Below are positions 1 through 12,144 of a stretch of 64,000 nucleotides of DNA, in pieces. Source of the stretch: Ilyonectria destructans (Eukaryota > Ascomycota > Sordariomycetes > Hypocreales > Nectriaceae). The stretch is taken from contig JAHEWK010000010.1 of the NCBI GenBank assembly GCA_020740775.1, forward strand, positions 2,542,001 to 2,606,000, read 5' to 3'. Positions within the stretch are counted from its first letter, which is position 1. Every line of letters starts with the position of its first letter. The notes beneath the pieces are model-generated. The model ran no database searches. It had not been told where the DNA came from and saw only the letters and a program-made list of their open reading frames with translations. The position numbers and the translations under genes were made by a program.

Positions 1-592
1 ACGTGGCTTTCGGCGTATCGCGACATGGTAGCTTGAGTTCCCTGAGTGAAACGAGCTGAAGGTTGAAAGTGTACGAGGAGTAGTATGAGAGTTGGTGATT
101 CGATCTTTGGAGTGTGATGACTTGGACAGGTCCCGATTGGATTCGAGGCAAAGGGCTAGAGGTTATATACATGATCTACGAAGCACTTTACTCCCACCTC
201 ACACCACAGCTGCTTACAGATGCTGTTCTTGTCATGAATCAGGTGCTTGAAGCAGGGACCTTGACGCGTTGCTCTGCGTTTGGCGGAGTTGCATGACATG
301 ACGAACCCCGACATTTGTCAGCCCCATATGGCGAAGCCTCGAGACACGCGATATCTCCGTGTCGCGAGCCTTAACTCCTTGGAGACCAAGGATGTGCGGG
401 GACCACAAGTCTCGGCTGTTCTAGCCCGTGCCATTACAAAGTACTGACACCGGGCTTGGAAAACTCTCCTTGGAACAGAAGCTAAGAAAGTGGGGCTTCA
501 TATGGGCATTTTGCGAAGTAGCTGCTGCCACCCACAATTAACGTCAGCCTTGCTTTCCACTGTTCTTTCTCCTTCTTGTTACCCGGAGGGCT
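1..592. other. Left edge, no intact gene
   Basis: Only short frames without a recognisable product occur here. The stretch around 400-590 may be a decayed upstream part of the DUF7580-like fragment that follows, because pieces in more than one frame look faintly coding. No promoter, RNA gene or repeat was recognised. Confidence 0.3.
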
Positions 593-895
593 GTGGAGCA
601 TGTAAAGTTGCAATACGGCGTACGGAACCTAAGCCTCTGGAACCTTGGCACGATTATACTTCAGATTGGGCGCTGGTCGAAGATAGAAGCAGCAGACGAT
701 GTCCTCAGCGTTCGGAAGCTATCGGCCCAAGTCCCAAGTCTGGGACCAAGATATCAAGTGACCAAGAAATGCTTGGAATGTGATTTTGGGTACGGCGAGG
801 ATCTTTCCAAGCCGCGCTTGCAGCAGACAGTGTACGAGGGTCTAGTTTGCGAGCTGAGTGACATGATAAGCTGTTTGGATATAGGCGATGGTTGA
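593..895 (+). pseudogene. DUF7580-like C-terminal fragment (HET-S/NLR-associated domain)
   Basis: An open frame of 100 codons reads like the end of fungal DUF7580-type proteins. It has a YGVRNLSLWNLGTIILQIG stretch like the kinase-like 'LGxILLxLG' core, then LGPRY, a CLECDFGYG motif and a final VYEGLVCELSDMIS helix. The usual N-terminal 300 or more residues are absent. Upstream sequence seems to contain the same family in broken frames, with a TGA near 450. DUF7580 domains often sit in proteins linked to prion-like or heterokaryon-incompatibility signalling, which fits the HET and NACHT genes downstream. Family assignment is from pattern memory and moderately uncertain; no start codon or promoter can be defended, so it is called a relic. 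Confidence 0.4.
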
Positions 896-1240
896 TTAGT
901 TATGAAGGATGAGTTTATCTCTAGATATACTAGTATATCGTAACTATATTGAGCCCTTCTCATGAACCTAAGCTATGAAATACTACCCAGCGCAATTATA
1001 TGTTGTGGCAGGCTGATATATTAAAGCAACTCATATATTAATAAGTCTGACTCATGCCATTATTCCAGCGGTATCCTTATGTTTACCCTCGTGAGGTTCA
1101 ATAACTAAATGCTTAGGTACATACAGATCACTTGCTACAACACAGGAGTAAGCAAATATCCACCCTTTAGCGCCACCCTTTAGCGCCAACAAATTGCATC
1201 ACTGTGGAATCAACCCTTTCATCCTTCCTAACAGCCTCAA

Positions 1241-1568
1241 TCACCAGTTCTCCGCCCAGGCATCTTCTTCTTGCAGATTTTCCTCAGCCACACTTACCCT
1301 AAATCGCCCTATGATATTATTAACCACAATAATAGACCCAGTCTTACTAAGATTTACTGTATCGTCGAAGTATGCAGTACTATTCAGCTTGTCTGCATCA
1401 ATAAATACAAACTCAAATTGTTTCTGTAACCCTCCTACAATCTTCTTCTCAAGCGATACCAATACATCTAAAGCTGCTCCTGAGTGAACCCTAACTTAAT
1501 TTGCCATACCGGCCGAGTTAATATTGCGGCGTGCCACCTCAGCATACTTAGGTAAATACTCAATAGTA
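1241..1568 (-). pseudogene. O-methyltransferase relic (SAM-dependent, family 3 type)
   Basis: On the minus strand the frame contains YLPKYAEVARRNI, a typical post-motif region of class I SAM-dependent O-methyltransferases. It continues with FEFVFIDADKLNSTAYFD, which carries the metal/substrate-binding DADK motif, and then GSIIVVNNII, the usual 'PGGxIxxDN' strand with Asp replaced by Asn. A TAA interrupts the frame between these motifs, and both the N-terminal SAM-binding glycine loop and the C-terminus are missing. The stop and the D-to-N change are the kind RIP would make, but single changes prove little. The protein would have methylated a hydroxyl on a small molecule. It may be a lost member of the tailoring-gene group that begins near 12 kb. 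Confidence 0.65.
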
Positions 1569-2611
1569 TCTAACAATAAGTATCAAGAGGTCAGGGTGCC
1601 CTAGTACACACATACCCAGAGGGGGGACTAGAAGCTCAACAGTAAAAAAAACACCAACAATAGTATCAACAATACAGACCATATACCCAGTCCATTTAAA
1701 GGTCAACAGTTACTCAAACAGACTAAGGTTTCTAGTCCAACTGGTTACCTTTCCTGATACCTCAATAGACCAAGTCCCTCATCACACTCGTGCAAGAACG
1801 TGATACAGAATTTGAAACAGTAGTCAGAACAGTGATTTCAACAATGCTAACAATAAGTATATAACCCATATTACTATCAATACAGTGCTGTAACCAGCTA
1901 GTATGCTGATTTCTATGGTATACTTGGCCTTAATGGCGCAAGCCTAAAGAGTAAAAAACTTACCCCAAGCTGGAGATATATTTCCAGGTGGCATGTTTGC
2001 CTTCTTATTCGAAGAAATAGCAGCATCAAGAGCTTACTGAACGACCGCATTATTTCCGCCCTTCGTGGGGAACGTGGGTTGCGTGGGGTGGAGATGACCT
2101 ATCGTGTACTCGTCGATGGCCTCCTATTATTCCTGAAGATGCTGGAGAATGTTGGAGGCGGGGTGGTTCTTGAGTAAACCAGTGGCTTGGGGCGCCGCCA
2201 TTATGGTGTTCCTTAAATAAGAAAGATGTTGAGAAAGATCTGATACGATAATCGTTTTTTATTTCGAAAATCCTCTTATTTAGATCGGGTGGTTGTGAGG
2301 GATATTTCGCCATCGAGATACATATATTATATGGAGCGGAACGTGTGTCTTTTAGGCACTATTAGCTGTTGGTTCATGACTCGATGAGTCGATGACCCAG
2401 CGCGTCATCTATGAACCACTAGTGTATTTCCATCGCATTTAGGTCTTATCTTTGATGCTGCACCTTGCCGCTTAGCCGTTGTGGAACTCTGACTCAACTT
2501 CGGCTCAGCCCGTAGTAGCCATTTGCTCATCGCTTGAACTGATCATCTGCTAATCACCCTTGGCCCCAGTTTGGACCGTTATCTTCGATTATACAAAATA
2601 TCGCCAGGGTC
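1569..2611. other. Intergenic, no gene recognised
   Basis: Moderately AT-rich sequence with numerous stops in all frames. The 87-codon minus-strand frame at 2050-2313 has no recognisable motif and no codon-usage support. The last part presumably holds the 3' untranslated region of the HET gene that ends at 2612. Confidence 0.3.
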
Positions 2612-4677
2612 CTAAAATATCTTCATCGTCTTGGTCGGCAGGCTTTCTCGCCATGCTCTGAAAGACTCGTCCCTTGCCTTAGCCAACCTCATATAATCAT
2701 CCGCCACTATCTTAACCGCCGAGTTAGTTGGGGGCTGATCTGCCATCCCATGGAGTGTGAAAAGTCCTGCTCTGACAAAATAGCTAGGCCTCACCTCGCG
2801 AAGGAGTATTCCCCAAATTTGAGACCTTTTTTTGTCCCAACAGACGCACAGTGCTAAGGCAGGACATCTCATGCCATCAAAACCCTCGAATGCAGGGTCA
2901 GGAATAATTGAGTAAGACACTGACAAGGGGTAATGTCCTGGAACATCGAAGGAATGTGTCGTAGGATTGCCCGACGGGGTATCTTGGGACTCTGGGCCGG
3001 GAATGCTCGGCAGGCATTGTTCTGGTAGGGTGCGCCCACGGATCTGAAGAAATCCAGATTCAACTGTGCCATATTGCAGTGTTTGATAGACTGGTTTGAC
3101 CTCATAGTCTAGCACTTCAAAGCCTCCATCAACGCGACAGGATCTTGTAGAGATATAGTGAAATTCGCAGAAAGGGATAGAAGCCCAGGACCAAGACGGA
3201 GCAAAGTACCCAGGAGGTCGCCTCCGAGAATTACCGTTCTCTTGCCACCACATTAGGTCGAGCCAGATGTGACTTTTCCAGCAGCCAGCAACGTATTCAT
3301 CTTTGGTAATGGCGTTGAAACGTTGCGCAATACCTGCCAGCGCTGGGAGGCGGTCGGAAGGAATCGTCAATGAGCTACCCATGTAGCATTGAACCAGGGC
3401 ACTCCAAATTTGGTGAGGTGGCTCCAAGTTTGCTTCAGGCGGAGGAGATATTAGCTCGTGGAATCTCTGTCGACTCCAGCACGAAATGGGAGACGATAGG
3501 AACCCATCCGTGGGCTTGTCCTGGGCTCGACAAATCCAGGTGGTTCTCAGCTCTCCGAAGTCGAGAATCCGGGGCGAGAGAATAAACTCTTGAAACGCCC
3601 ACGCACGGGTGCTCAGAGGATCGACGTAGGTCTGAGAAGCGGACTGTTCTATCAGAACGACAGATCCTGTCTTTCCATCTTTGCACTTGTACGGAAGACG
3701 GAACCCGGGAGAAGTCCCCGCACCAAAAGGAGCCCGACGTTGTAGGAAACCGTCCTTTACGCCCTTCCCCCTGCTGGTTAGAATTGCGACATATGAATTC
3801 TGGTAAATGCTTGCCATTTTGCCAATCTCAATGGCCTTGTCCTCTGAGTCATCCTGAACAATGCATAGAGCATCGACCCAGAGATATTTGAGGCCGAGTT
3901 CACGACAAACAAGGACAGCATCTTGAAAGGTCTGAGGTAGCGTGGCGGTGGAAAAAGATAACTGGAACTGCCGCACTTGAGATTTCGTGAGAGTGATCTC
4001 CTGTGGACCACCCCAGCAATACGACAAGACTGCGTAGGGAGCTGGAGAGGCATCTTTGCGAATATGGATGCTGCTTCCCGAAGATGATATTTCGAGAATC
4101 CTCGTTGGCATGAACTCGTCAAGCGGGTTCGCACAAGACGAATGATGTTGTAGACATTCCTGCACCCAATCCCTCGCGAGACTGAATGCCTCGACAGATG
4201 CGGGATATAAGTTCGGAGGGCGTTGAGGCACCTCATGAGCTACAGTGCTATCTGTAGGCGTATGTTAGGCAATGATAACGAAATAAATAGGGAGTCTTTG
4301 ATCGAACCTTCCTCCGTCATATATGTGAAAAAGGCGTGCGAATTGAAGTTATTGTCCGTCGCCAGTGAGACAACGACGGAGTTGGGCTCGGTGTCCTCCA
4401 TGTCAGGAGGGATGCGACTAACGATGACATCGTCAGAATACTCTGCCGTACCAGCGGTGAGCTTTTCGTAAAGGTATTTTGCAAAGGCACAACGATCTTG
4501 AGCCATTTTCTTGAGTTCTGAGAGGGTGATTGGCGCCTTGTCGGGAGGCCATAATCTCCAATCTCGATCGCTCCTTGGGCTGTTGATGGAGAGGAGGGGG
4601 CGGGGCTCATCGCTGTCACGAATGAGGAACCTCCTCTGACAGTGGGTGCAGCTGTGGGCCGTCTTGGAAGAAGGCAT
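2612..4677 (-). CDS. HET-domain (heterokaryon incompatibility) protein, 669 aa, two exons
   Basis: HET domains trigger cell death or growth arrest after non-self fusion in filamentous ascomycetes. Exon 1 is 4677-4308 and exon 2 is 4251-2612, joined by a 56-nt intron (GTTCGA...CTACAG, branch-like CCTAAC) that keeps frame. The N-terminus has a CTHC pair that may bind metal. The HET core begins near residue 196 with YAVLSYCWGG and continues with LPQTFQDAVLVCRELGLKYL, WVDALCIVQDD and IYQNSYVAI, the three classic HET blocks. A region rich in WAFQE and WSWAS motifs follows, as is usual. Length is normal for the family and no defect is seen. It is divergent from the NACHT-ankyrin gene starting at 5603, with 925 nt between start codons. 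The choice of 4677 as start rests on it being the first ATG of an open frame that splices cleanly into the HET frame. Confidence 0.88.
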
Positions 4678-5602
4678 TCCGAAGAGAGTTGGTCGTTTTC
4701 TTTGAGAATAAAAAGAGACGAAGGAACTGAAGTTATCTATTAATCAGATGAGGCTGCTGATGGAGGCCTTATTGTTACTGACCCGCATTTGTTAGTGCTG
4801 ATGCCTAAATGAACTGGTACACTACACCAAATTCTCAGGTCGATTGCTTCAGCACCGGAATGAACCTAACCACGAGGTTTGCGGTATGCAGCGCCGGATA
4901 CCGCCCGGTTGCCTTCCTCTCCGTTCCCTGCTTTTACTGCCGCCGCATCGCGACAAAAAGGTTGGTATTCCGTTGCGTGCACCGCGCTGCTTCCTCTTCC
5001 GCCGGCCGTATTGCTATTGTGTCTGTGGTGCAGGCGCGATCCCTTAACCCAACTTAACTCAAGCTTATCGACGGGTTCTTTTATTTAGGGTTATATAATA
5101 TATAGCTTATACGCCTCTTACTTCTGGCCCTGAGTTTATATTAATTGCTATTTGGCTTTTTGCTTGCCCTTGTGAGCTCTATTTTTCTGTGCAAGAAAGC
5201 AAGCTCACCTCCCTCTCGTCTGATTAGCAAAGCCCACCCAAGTACCCAAGTTTAGTTAGGGTACCTACTTAAGTAAGTAAAGAGTGTAGCATTTTTGGCC
5301 AGATCTAGAACCATTTCCTAATTCTGGGAACACGAAGTGAGGCGCCGCCACAATCAACTAGACAGCGACACATGTCCAATAGCTGGACTGCAATTCCATG
5401 CTAGCCCGACACGCTTCAGCTGGCTGAACAAACCCCGCCTGTTGCCTAAAATACCTCCGTAATATAACGGAGTATATCATTTGCGAAATCGCTCTCACTT
5501 CCATCATTTTCCTTGGAGAATATGCACTTCAGGGGATCGAATAGACAAGGCATCACATCCACCAGGACACAACCTCGTTTCCAAGACTGACGTGATTACG
5601 CC
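4678..5602. promoter_or_regulatory. Shared divergent promoter region of HET and NACHT-ankyrin genes
   Basis: This 925-nt interval separates two divergently transcribed recognition genes and must hold both promoters. An AT-rich TATATAATATATAG tract lies near 5092-5106. Short overlapping frames at 4809-5088 have no recognisable product. No specific operator could be identified by eye. Confidence 0.45.
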
Positions 5603-8600
5603 ATGGACGCAGAGAAAGACCCCAAGTCTGAGGACTTTGTCTTTGTGGAAGATCCAGGTATGGTTCTATCTCAGCAGGTCGGCTGTGATGGCACAACTGA
5701 CCCAGTTCAAGACCAGTCCCGGACCCTGGAAGCCACACTGAACTGGCTCACGCCCACCGACTACGACGGCGATAGTAGCGAATACCGCAAGCACGTTGGA
5801 ATCAGGGCGCCTGGCACCGGAGACTGGCTTTTTGAGCACGACAACTTCAAACTGTGGCCCAGCTCGACGGATCGAAACCTCGTCTGGATCAAAGGCGTCC
5901 CGGGCAGCGGCAAGTCCATTCTCGCATCGTCCGTGATTGAGCGTCTACGCAGCATCGATGGATCCGTCGTGGCTTATTTCTTCTTTCGACGCATCATTCC
6001 TAGCAACTGTACTTTTGCCTCCATGGTCCGCGACATCATTGCTCAGATTGCTGTTCAGGTCCCGGACACAAGGCAGCTTGTTCGGACATTTATGGAAACG
6101 CACGGCAGCGTCGACTCAATCCCAAACCCAGAGCTTTGGAAACTCTTTGTCTCGGTTGTTGGCATGCTTCCCCGAGTCTATCTCGTGGTAGACGCGTGGG
6201 ACGAGATTCTCGCTGGCCAGGAGTCATTGTTGGCAACAACGCTTCACGAATTGGTGTCTGCAAGTGCGGGATCGGTCAAACTTCTGATTACCAGTCGCCC
6301 TCTTTTGCTGTTGGAGAATTTGATCCGGGACTTCAAGCCCTCGACCGTTCGACTTACAACCACCATGGTTGGCCCCGATGTCTCAACCTACATCAAATAC
6401 CGACTGCGGACACAATCCCAGAGACGCCATACCCCTGATGAACAGAATTTCATTCACGAGACTCTCTCCAAGTCCCTGTTCCTTCATGCCTCTCTTACGC
6501 TGGACGAGATTGTAAAGAACTCGACACCAGTTCACGAGCTTCTCCAAAAGATCCCGAGCTCACTCGCAGACCTGTACAGCAGCGTCCTTCGCCAATACGC
6601 AGCGGAGCTTGAAAACGGCGAGAAGATGCAGCGGCTTCTTCTTCCGTGGATCCTGCACTGCTTCCGCCCTCTCCGCTTGGTTGAGCTTGCACACGTCTCC
6701 CTCTTCTACGAGTTGTTCGACGACATTAGCGTGGCCAAGGCAGCCATCAGAAGGTGTTGCGGCCCGCTTCTCGAAATCCGGAAAGACGAGACGGTTCATG
6801 TCTGCCATCACACTTTTGCAGAGTTTCTCCTCGGTTCCGACTTTATTGATGTCGAAGATGGCGAAGGCGATTTTACTCAGGTAAATGATGTCGGCTCGCA
6901 GAAGACGCTAGCCACAACCTGTCTCCGGTATCTCCTCTCCGGCGTCTTGGCCTCTGTAAACATCCGAGACCATTGGGGCCGTGTGTCAAGGGATCAACGG
7001 GAGAAGGACCCTTTTCTACAATACTCTTCCCAATACTGGCAAAACCATGTCGCCCGTGTCTCTGAACCGGATGACGAAGTCTTCAAGCTATTAGACTGTT
7101 TGCTACGAGACGATAGCCACGAACTAAAGGCATGGACAAAAATATCCAAGCTAAGCAAAACATTCAAAGCTGGCGACTTGGGGAGACTGCACATTGCCGC
7201 TCACTTTGGACTGACGGCGTACGTCGAGTACTTGCTAGGCAGTGGGCTTGATGTCGACTGTCAAGCAAATAAGCTTGGCCGCACCTCTCTCATGTTTGCT
7301 GTTGAAAGAGGACATGAAGAGACAGCACTTACACTACTTGCCAATGGCGCTTCGACAGCGTCAACCGACATCCGTGGGATGAGCGCTGTCCACCTCGCCG
7401 TCGTGGGAAACCATGTGCAATGTCTTGAAGTGTTAATCGTCTCCGGCGCCGATCCTGCCCGCCTTATTGGCCCTGGGAGTGATGACTCTTTGCAGTCTTT
7501 TCTTGGATCTGACAACGATGAGTCCAGACAATACACCCGCAGACTTCACGATCGTCCCAGAGCGCGCGTTACAAACCCAGGTCTTGCGGGGTGTTCCGCG
7601 ATCCAGCTCGCCTGTATAATGGGCTTCGATGAAGTCGTCAAAGTTCTTCTTCCGCTGTTTGACTCCGAAACAAGGGCTTCCATCTCGCTTAACTGGGCCG
7701 CTGAAGGCGGGCATGCCGATGTTCTGCAGACGCTTCTGGAGTATCCAGAGATTCGAGAGAACGTCGACAGCAAAAACCAAGAAGGCAACACGGCGCTGTT
7801 GGCAGCATGTCGTGCCCTTAAGGTAGAGGCGACAAAGGTCTTGCTTAGTTACGGAGCTGATCACCGAATCGGCTGCACGGATTCGGCTGGCCGTGATGAA
7901 TTCTCCCTCAAGAGAGCGCGGAACGACGTTCACGAAGGACTGACTCCTCTGCATGCCTGGGCTGGGCTGAGCTCTGTTACTGCAGAATGGACTGAAACAT
8001 CCCAGCGAGCAACGAGTTCTGAATCGCTCAGTTGCCGAGACTATATCGCTATCGGAGAGATGCTTCTCGAGAGAGGCGCCGACCCAAACGTCGCAACTTC
8101 CCAAGGCCAGACAGCGCTTTTTCAGTGGCCGAAAAGGACAACAGGAGACGGCTGCCAGACTGCCTTTGTCTCGCTTCTGTTGCGTCACGGAGCCGACTCA
8201 TCTGCGAGAGACAAGCTGGGCGCAACTCCGCTCCATATGATGACTGGGCTGGAGGAAGAGCTTCCTGCGGTATCGCTGCTCGCTGCAGATGGAGCGGACA
8301 TCAATGTGGTCAGGACTGACGGAAGAAACCCTCTTCACATGATATGTGGTCAAAGGGATGCTCAACCCACGTCGCTTCACGGCCTCCAAGCACTAGGAGC
8401 CGATTTCGACAAACAGGATGTGAACGGAGACACACCGCTTCATCTTGCCATCAAGACCTGGAACAAGCGAATTGGGGCTCAAGACATGGAAGTCAGTTTG
8501 GTTGACCTTCTCAAACACAGTAACTCGACCATTCGGAACAGCATTGGCGAGACAGCCCTCTTCGGCGTTCTATCTGGAGACAACTGTCACTCGAGCAAAA

Positions 8601-11600
8601 CGATGATTGACAAGTTGATGGAAAGCGGAGCCCGGCTTGAAGCACGTAACAACCATGGCCGGACGGTATTCTTGGAAGCTTGCAGGTTTCGAGACCCGGC
8701 TATCTCAGAGTTTCTCAGCCGAGGTGCTGATATCCAGGCGCAAGACGAGGAGGGAAAAGGCTGTGAGTAAACCCTCGCGATGCGACTGTTCCTCTCCATC
8801 CCTCATAGCACCAGCGTCGGAACTAACTGGACTCAAAGGTTTGCATCTACTCTTAGGGACCCCAGCGTATGACTCCAATGTCTTTGCTCCCAAAACCCGC
8901 GAACTGGTCCACCTTGTCTGGCTCCTCTGCAGTAACGGCGCCAGGCTCGACGCCGTTGACAACTTTGGAAATACAGTATTTCACGAGGCTGCCAGCAACA
9001 CCGAAACAACTTATTTCAAAGAGACTGAGTCGTTGCGCGGCCTCAAAGCCCTTCTTCAGCTTCGCTACATTGGCCCGGACAGGTTCCTCCAAGATAGTGT
9101 AAATCACCTTGGCCAATCCCCTCTCCACTCTGCAGCACGCCGGCCTAAAGTTGAGTCTTTCATGAGTGATACGGATGTAGTAGAGGTGATTTGGTTCGAC
9201 TTTCTGCTCTCGCCAGAAGTCGACCTGCAAGCCAATGCGGCTGACCTCTCAGGGGTGACGCCTTTGCACTTGTCAGCTCCCATCTGCGAGGCTCGGGTAT
9301 GGCGGCTTCTAGAGGCAGGGGCAGACGCTGCTTGTCCAGCCAATAACAATCGAGTTCCACTTCATGAAGCTGCCACATGCAACGTCAACTCTGTTGCGCT
9401 TCTATGCCAGAAGATGATGGAGGCCGGCTTAAGCTTAGACTTGACTGACGATAATGGCGAGACGCCCCTCCACGAAGCCGCTCGAACGGGGAGCCTACAA
9501 GCCGTCAAGATGCTCGTCAAATCTGGGGCGGATACCGCCAGAATCAATAAGAAAGGCTTGACGGCATTGGAAATCGCGATATCGAAACCTCTTGAAGCGT
9601 CGGATAAAAATGTCGAATCAAGGGCAGCGCATTCGGTCTTGGAGAGCTATCAGCGTCGACGGTCTTTCCATGCCCATCGTGGTAACCTCGCTGGATACGA
9701 CGACAAATCTTTTGACATTTTCATGAAACAGCTGGCGAGGCCAGATCCCTTGGGCATTGCAAGCTTCCTCGCCAGTTACGGAATGCCTATGATTCCCACT
9801 CGATCTAGAACCAAAGCTAGTGAGACGGTGGAAGCAGCTGATGAAGGAGGATCAAAGAGCCCTGCAGGAGGCCATGATCAAGAGAGCGGTGAATCTGATG
9901 ATAAGATGTACATGCTCTTGGTTGCCATCCTCAAAAGACAGTACGACTTGATGACAGAGATTCTGAAATCTGGGGTCGACTTGACAGAGCCAATTTTCCA
10001 CCACGACGAATCGATACTCCACACGCTCGTCCGGGGCGGTTGCCACACCGTACTTGAAGTCATGGCTCCATTTATCGAGGATATCAATGACATAAAGCCC
10101 CCACTTCTCCACGTCGCCGTGGACCGCAGAGAGATCAATGTCGATGTCATGGATCTCTTGCTCCACATGGGCGCGGACCCAAACATGACATACAAGAACG
10201 TGCCAAACGCCAGCAGAGTCGTTTTCCCCTTTTTCAAGCCTCACGAGGACCACACAGTCTTGCAAAAGTTGGCTACAGGCTACTTCTCGTGGCATCCGCG
10301 CGCACTTAAATTGCTCGCCAAGAGAGGCGGTGATCTGACTACGGCTAACAAGCTGGGCTATAAATGCGTCGACCTCTGTGAGACTGACGAGAGACGCAAC
10401 ATCAAGGCTGGACCCTATGGACGCCTCTGCAAAGAGGTCATTGCCGAGATTGAGCCCGTACCGGAGCCGGAATACAACCCCGTGACAGACTTGATGCCCG
10501 CCATCACGCGGGGGGACTTGGAGGCTGTCACAGCGATGCTCGAAGCAGGAACAGACCCGAATGCAACATACGAAGCAGCTAGAGGATATGATATACTTCC
10601 ACTGAAAGCCTGCGCCGACGCATGGGAGCAAAGCATCTTGGAGCACGAGGGGGGCCACGAGGAGATTCCTGCTATCATGGCGCTACTTCTGAAGCACGGG
10701 GCGAGGCCGAACGAGGACGACGCGTTCCACCATGTGTGCGCCAACAATGCGCCCGTGAAACCCTTCTTGGATGCTGGCGTTGACATCAATGTCAGGGGTT
10801 ACTCTGACATGACTCCCCTGCTGTCAGCTTGCTCCTGGTACGGCTACGTGCCCCAAGGTTCACGAGACATCTTCGCTTTGGAACTGATTGGAGCTGGTGC
10901 AGACGTCAACGCCCAGGATGCCAACGGCCAGACGCCCCTTCACAAGATAATTCTCTCGGAATGTTACATACACACGCCTCAAGTGGTGGATGCGCTTCTA
11001 CGGGCTGGCGCCGACACATCACTCAAGGACGGCGAGGGTCACGATGCTTTCTTCTACCTGATCCGCCAGCATGGCGACGATTGCATGTGCTACAAGCACG
11101 AGATGGCCCACGATTTCCTCGACCGCGGTGCTGACGCGCTCGGTGTAGAAGACGAGGATGGACAGAACAACCTGCATGTGGTGCTTCGAAACCTCGGCTT
11201 GCTAGAGAGCGAGTCCAGCACAGCTAGTGAGCTCGAGTACCTGGTCAAAACGTTCCACGTCTTGCTAGACAAGGCGAGCGACCGAAACATTCGAGACGCA
11301 AAGGGTAACGCGCCCGTCTTTTGCTTCGTCGAAGGCGCAGTGCAGAGAATGGCCTGCCCAGAGAGGGGGGATGTCGAATGGAATCGCCAATTCCTCAAGG
11401 AGTTCGACCTTGCGGCCGTCAACGACGTCGGGGACACTCTGCTTCATGTTGTGGCGCGTGGTGGTCTTAATATGATGGGACGTCGTCAAGATAAGGATGA
11501 GGCTGAGTTGTTTGGTCTCCTGGTGGAGATGGGAGTAGACCCGACGGCTGAGAATAGGGAGGGTCTGAGTTCGCTGGATGTTGCGGCGTCGTATGATCGA

Positions 11601-11636
11601 CAGGGTATTTTGAAGCTGTTCGTGGACAACAATTGA
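5603..11636 (+). CDS. NACHT-ankyrin repeat protein (NLR-like STAND NTPase), 1,985 aa
   Basis: Signal-transducing NTPases of this type act as fungal NLR-like receptors: the NACHT domain oligomerises on nucleotide binding and the repeat domain senses ligand. Two exons, 5603-8762 and 8839-11636, are joined by a 76-nt intron (GTGAGT donor, CTAAC branch, CAAAG acceptor) that keeps frame inside an ankyrin repeat. Residues 41-90 carry the usual pre-NACHT segment (NWLTPTDY, PGTGDWLFE). Walker A is GVPGSGKS at 98-105 and Walker B is VYLVVDAWDEI around 192-202. After a helical linker, ankyrin repeats run from about residue 525 to the end (many PLHxAA and GADxxxxD motifs). That is an unusually long array for a fungal NLR. 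No N-terminal effector domain precedes NACHT (only about 95 residues), so an effector in trans is possible. The start ATG has a good context (GCCATGG). Confidence 0.88.
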
Positions 11637-12144
11637 GGCCATCTTTGATGGCTATACAGTATTTTCAAACAGTCGAGACAAACAGTAAGTACTACACCCA
11701 ACACCAGAAGAGACAGTAGCTGAACAATCAAGTTGTTGCACACTGGTATTTACCTTAAGCTTCCGGCAGATAGAAAAAGAGCAACTTGAAACCCAAAATT
11801 GGGTCTTGGCAACTGTGATGTGCATAATGAAAATAACGTAAATTCAAACATTAGGTTCCCATATTAAGAGCTATTATTGCTGTATTTCTATATCTTTTAT
11901 TTAGCAGTAAATATAGTAGAAAAAGGTAAATACAGCCTAATGACAGAAGAAAAACTTATATATATACAGTAGATAAACCAGCTACAATATTACTGCTATA
12001 TAGCCTCTAGAATTAGAGAAAGGATCTTCTTTATATCGGGCTGGATATTCACCTTAGCTTAGGCCTAGCGAAGCTATATAGCTTTCCACCCTCCCAGCGC
12101 AACCAATTAACTGTTGAGGGAAAAAAAAAAGAATACAAGCTGCA
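11637..12144. other. Intergenic, convergent 3' ends
   Basis: AT-rich spacer between the ends of the NACHT-ankyrin gene (plus) and the Zn2Cys6 gene (minus). It must hold both terminators; a poly-A run lies at 12120-12131. No gene is seen. Confidence 0.4.

Noticed and set aside
4809..5088. Three overlapping short plus-strand frames upstream of the NACHT gene
   Set aside because: No motif, mutually exclusive frames, and they lie in the divergent promoter region.
7433..8188. 251-codon minus-strand frame inside the NACHT-ankyrin gene
   Set aside because: It is antisense to a clear ankyrin coding region, has no recognisable motif and is open only because of the codon bias of the opposite strand.
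9852..10658. 268-codon minus-strand frame
   Set aside because: Antisense to the ankyrin exon; cysteine- and serine-rich composition typical of a shadow frame.
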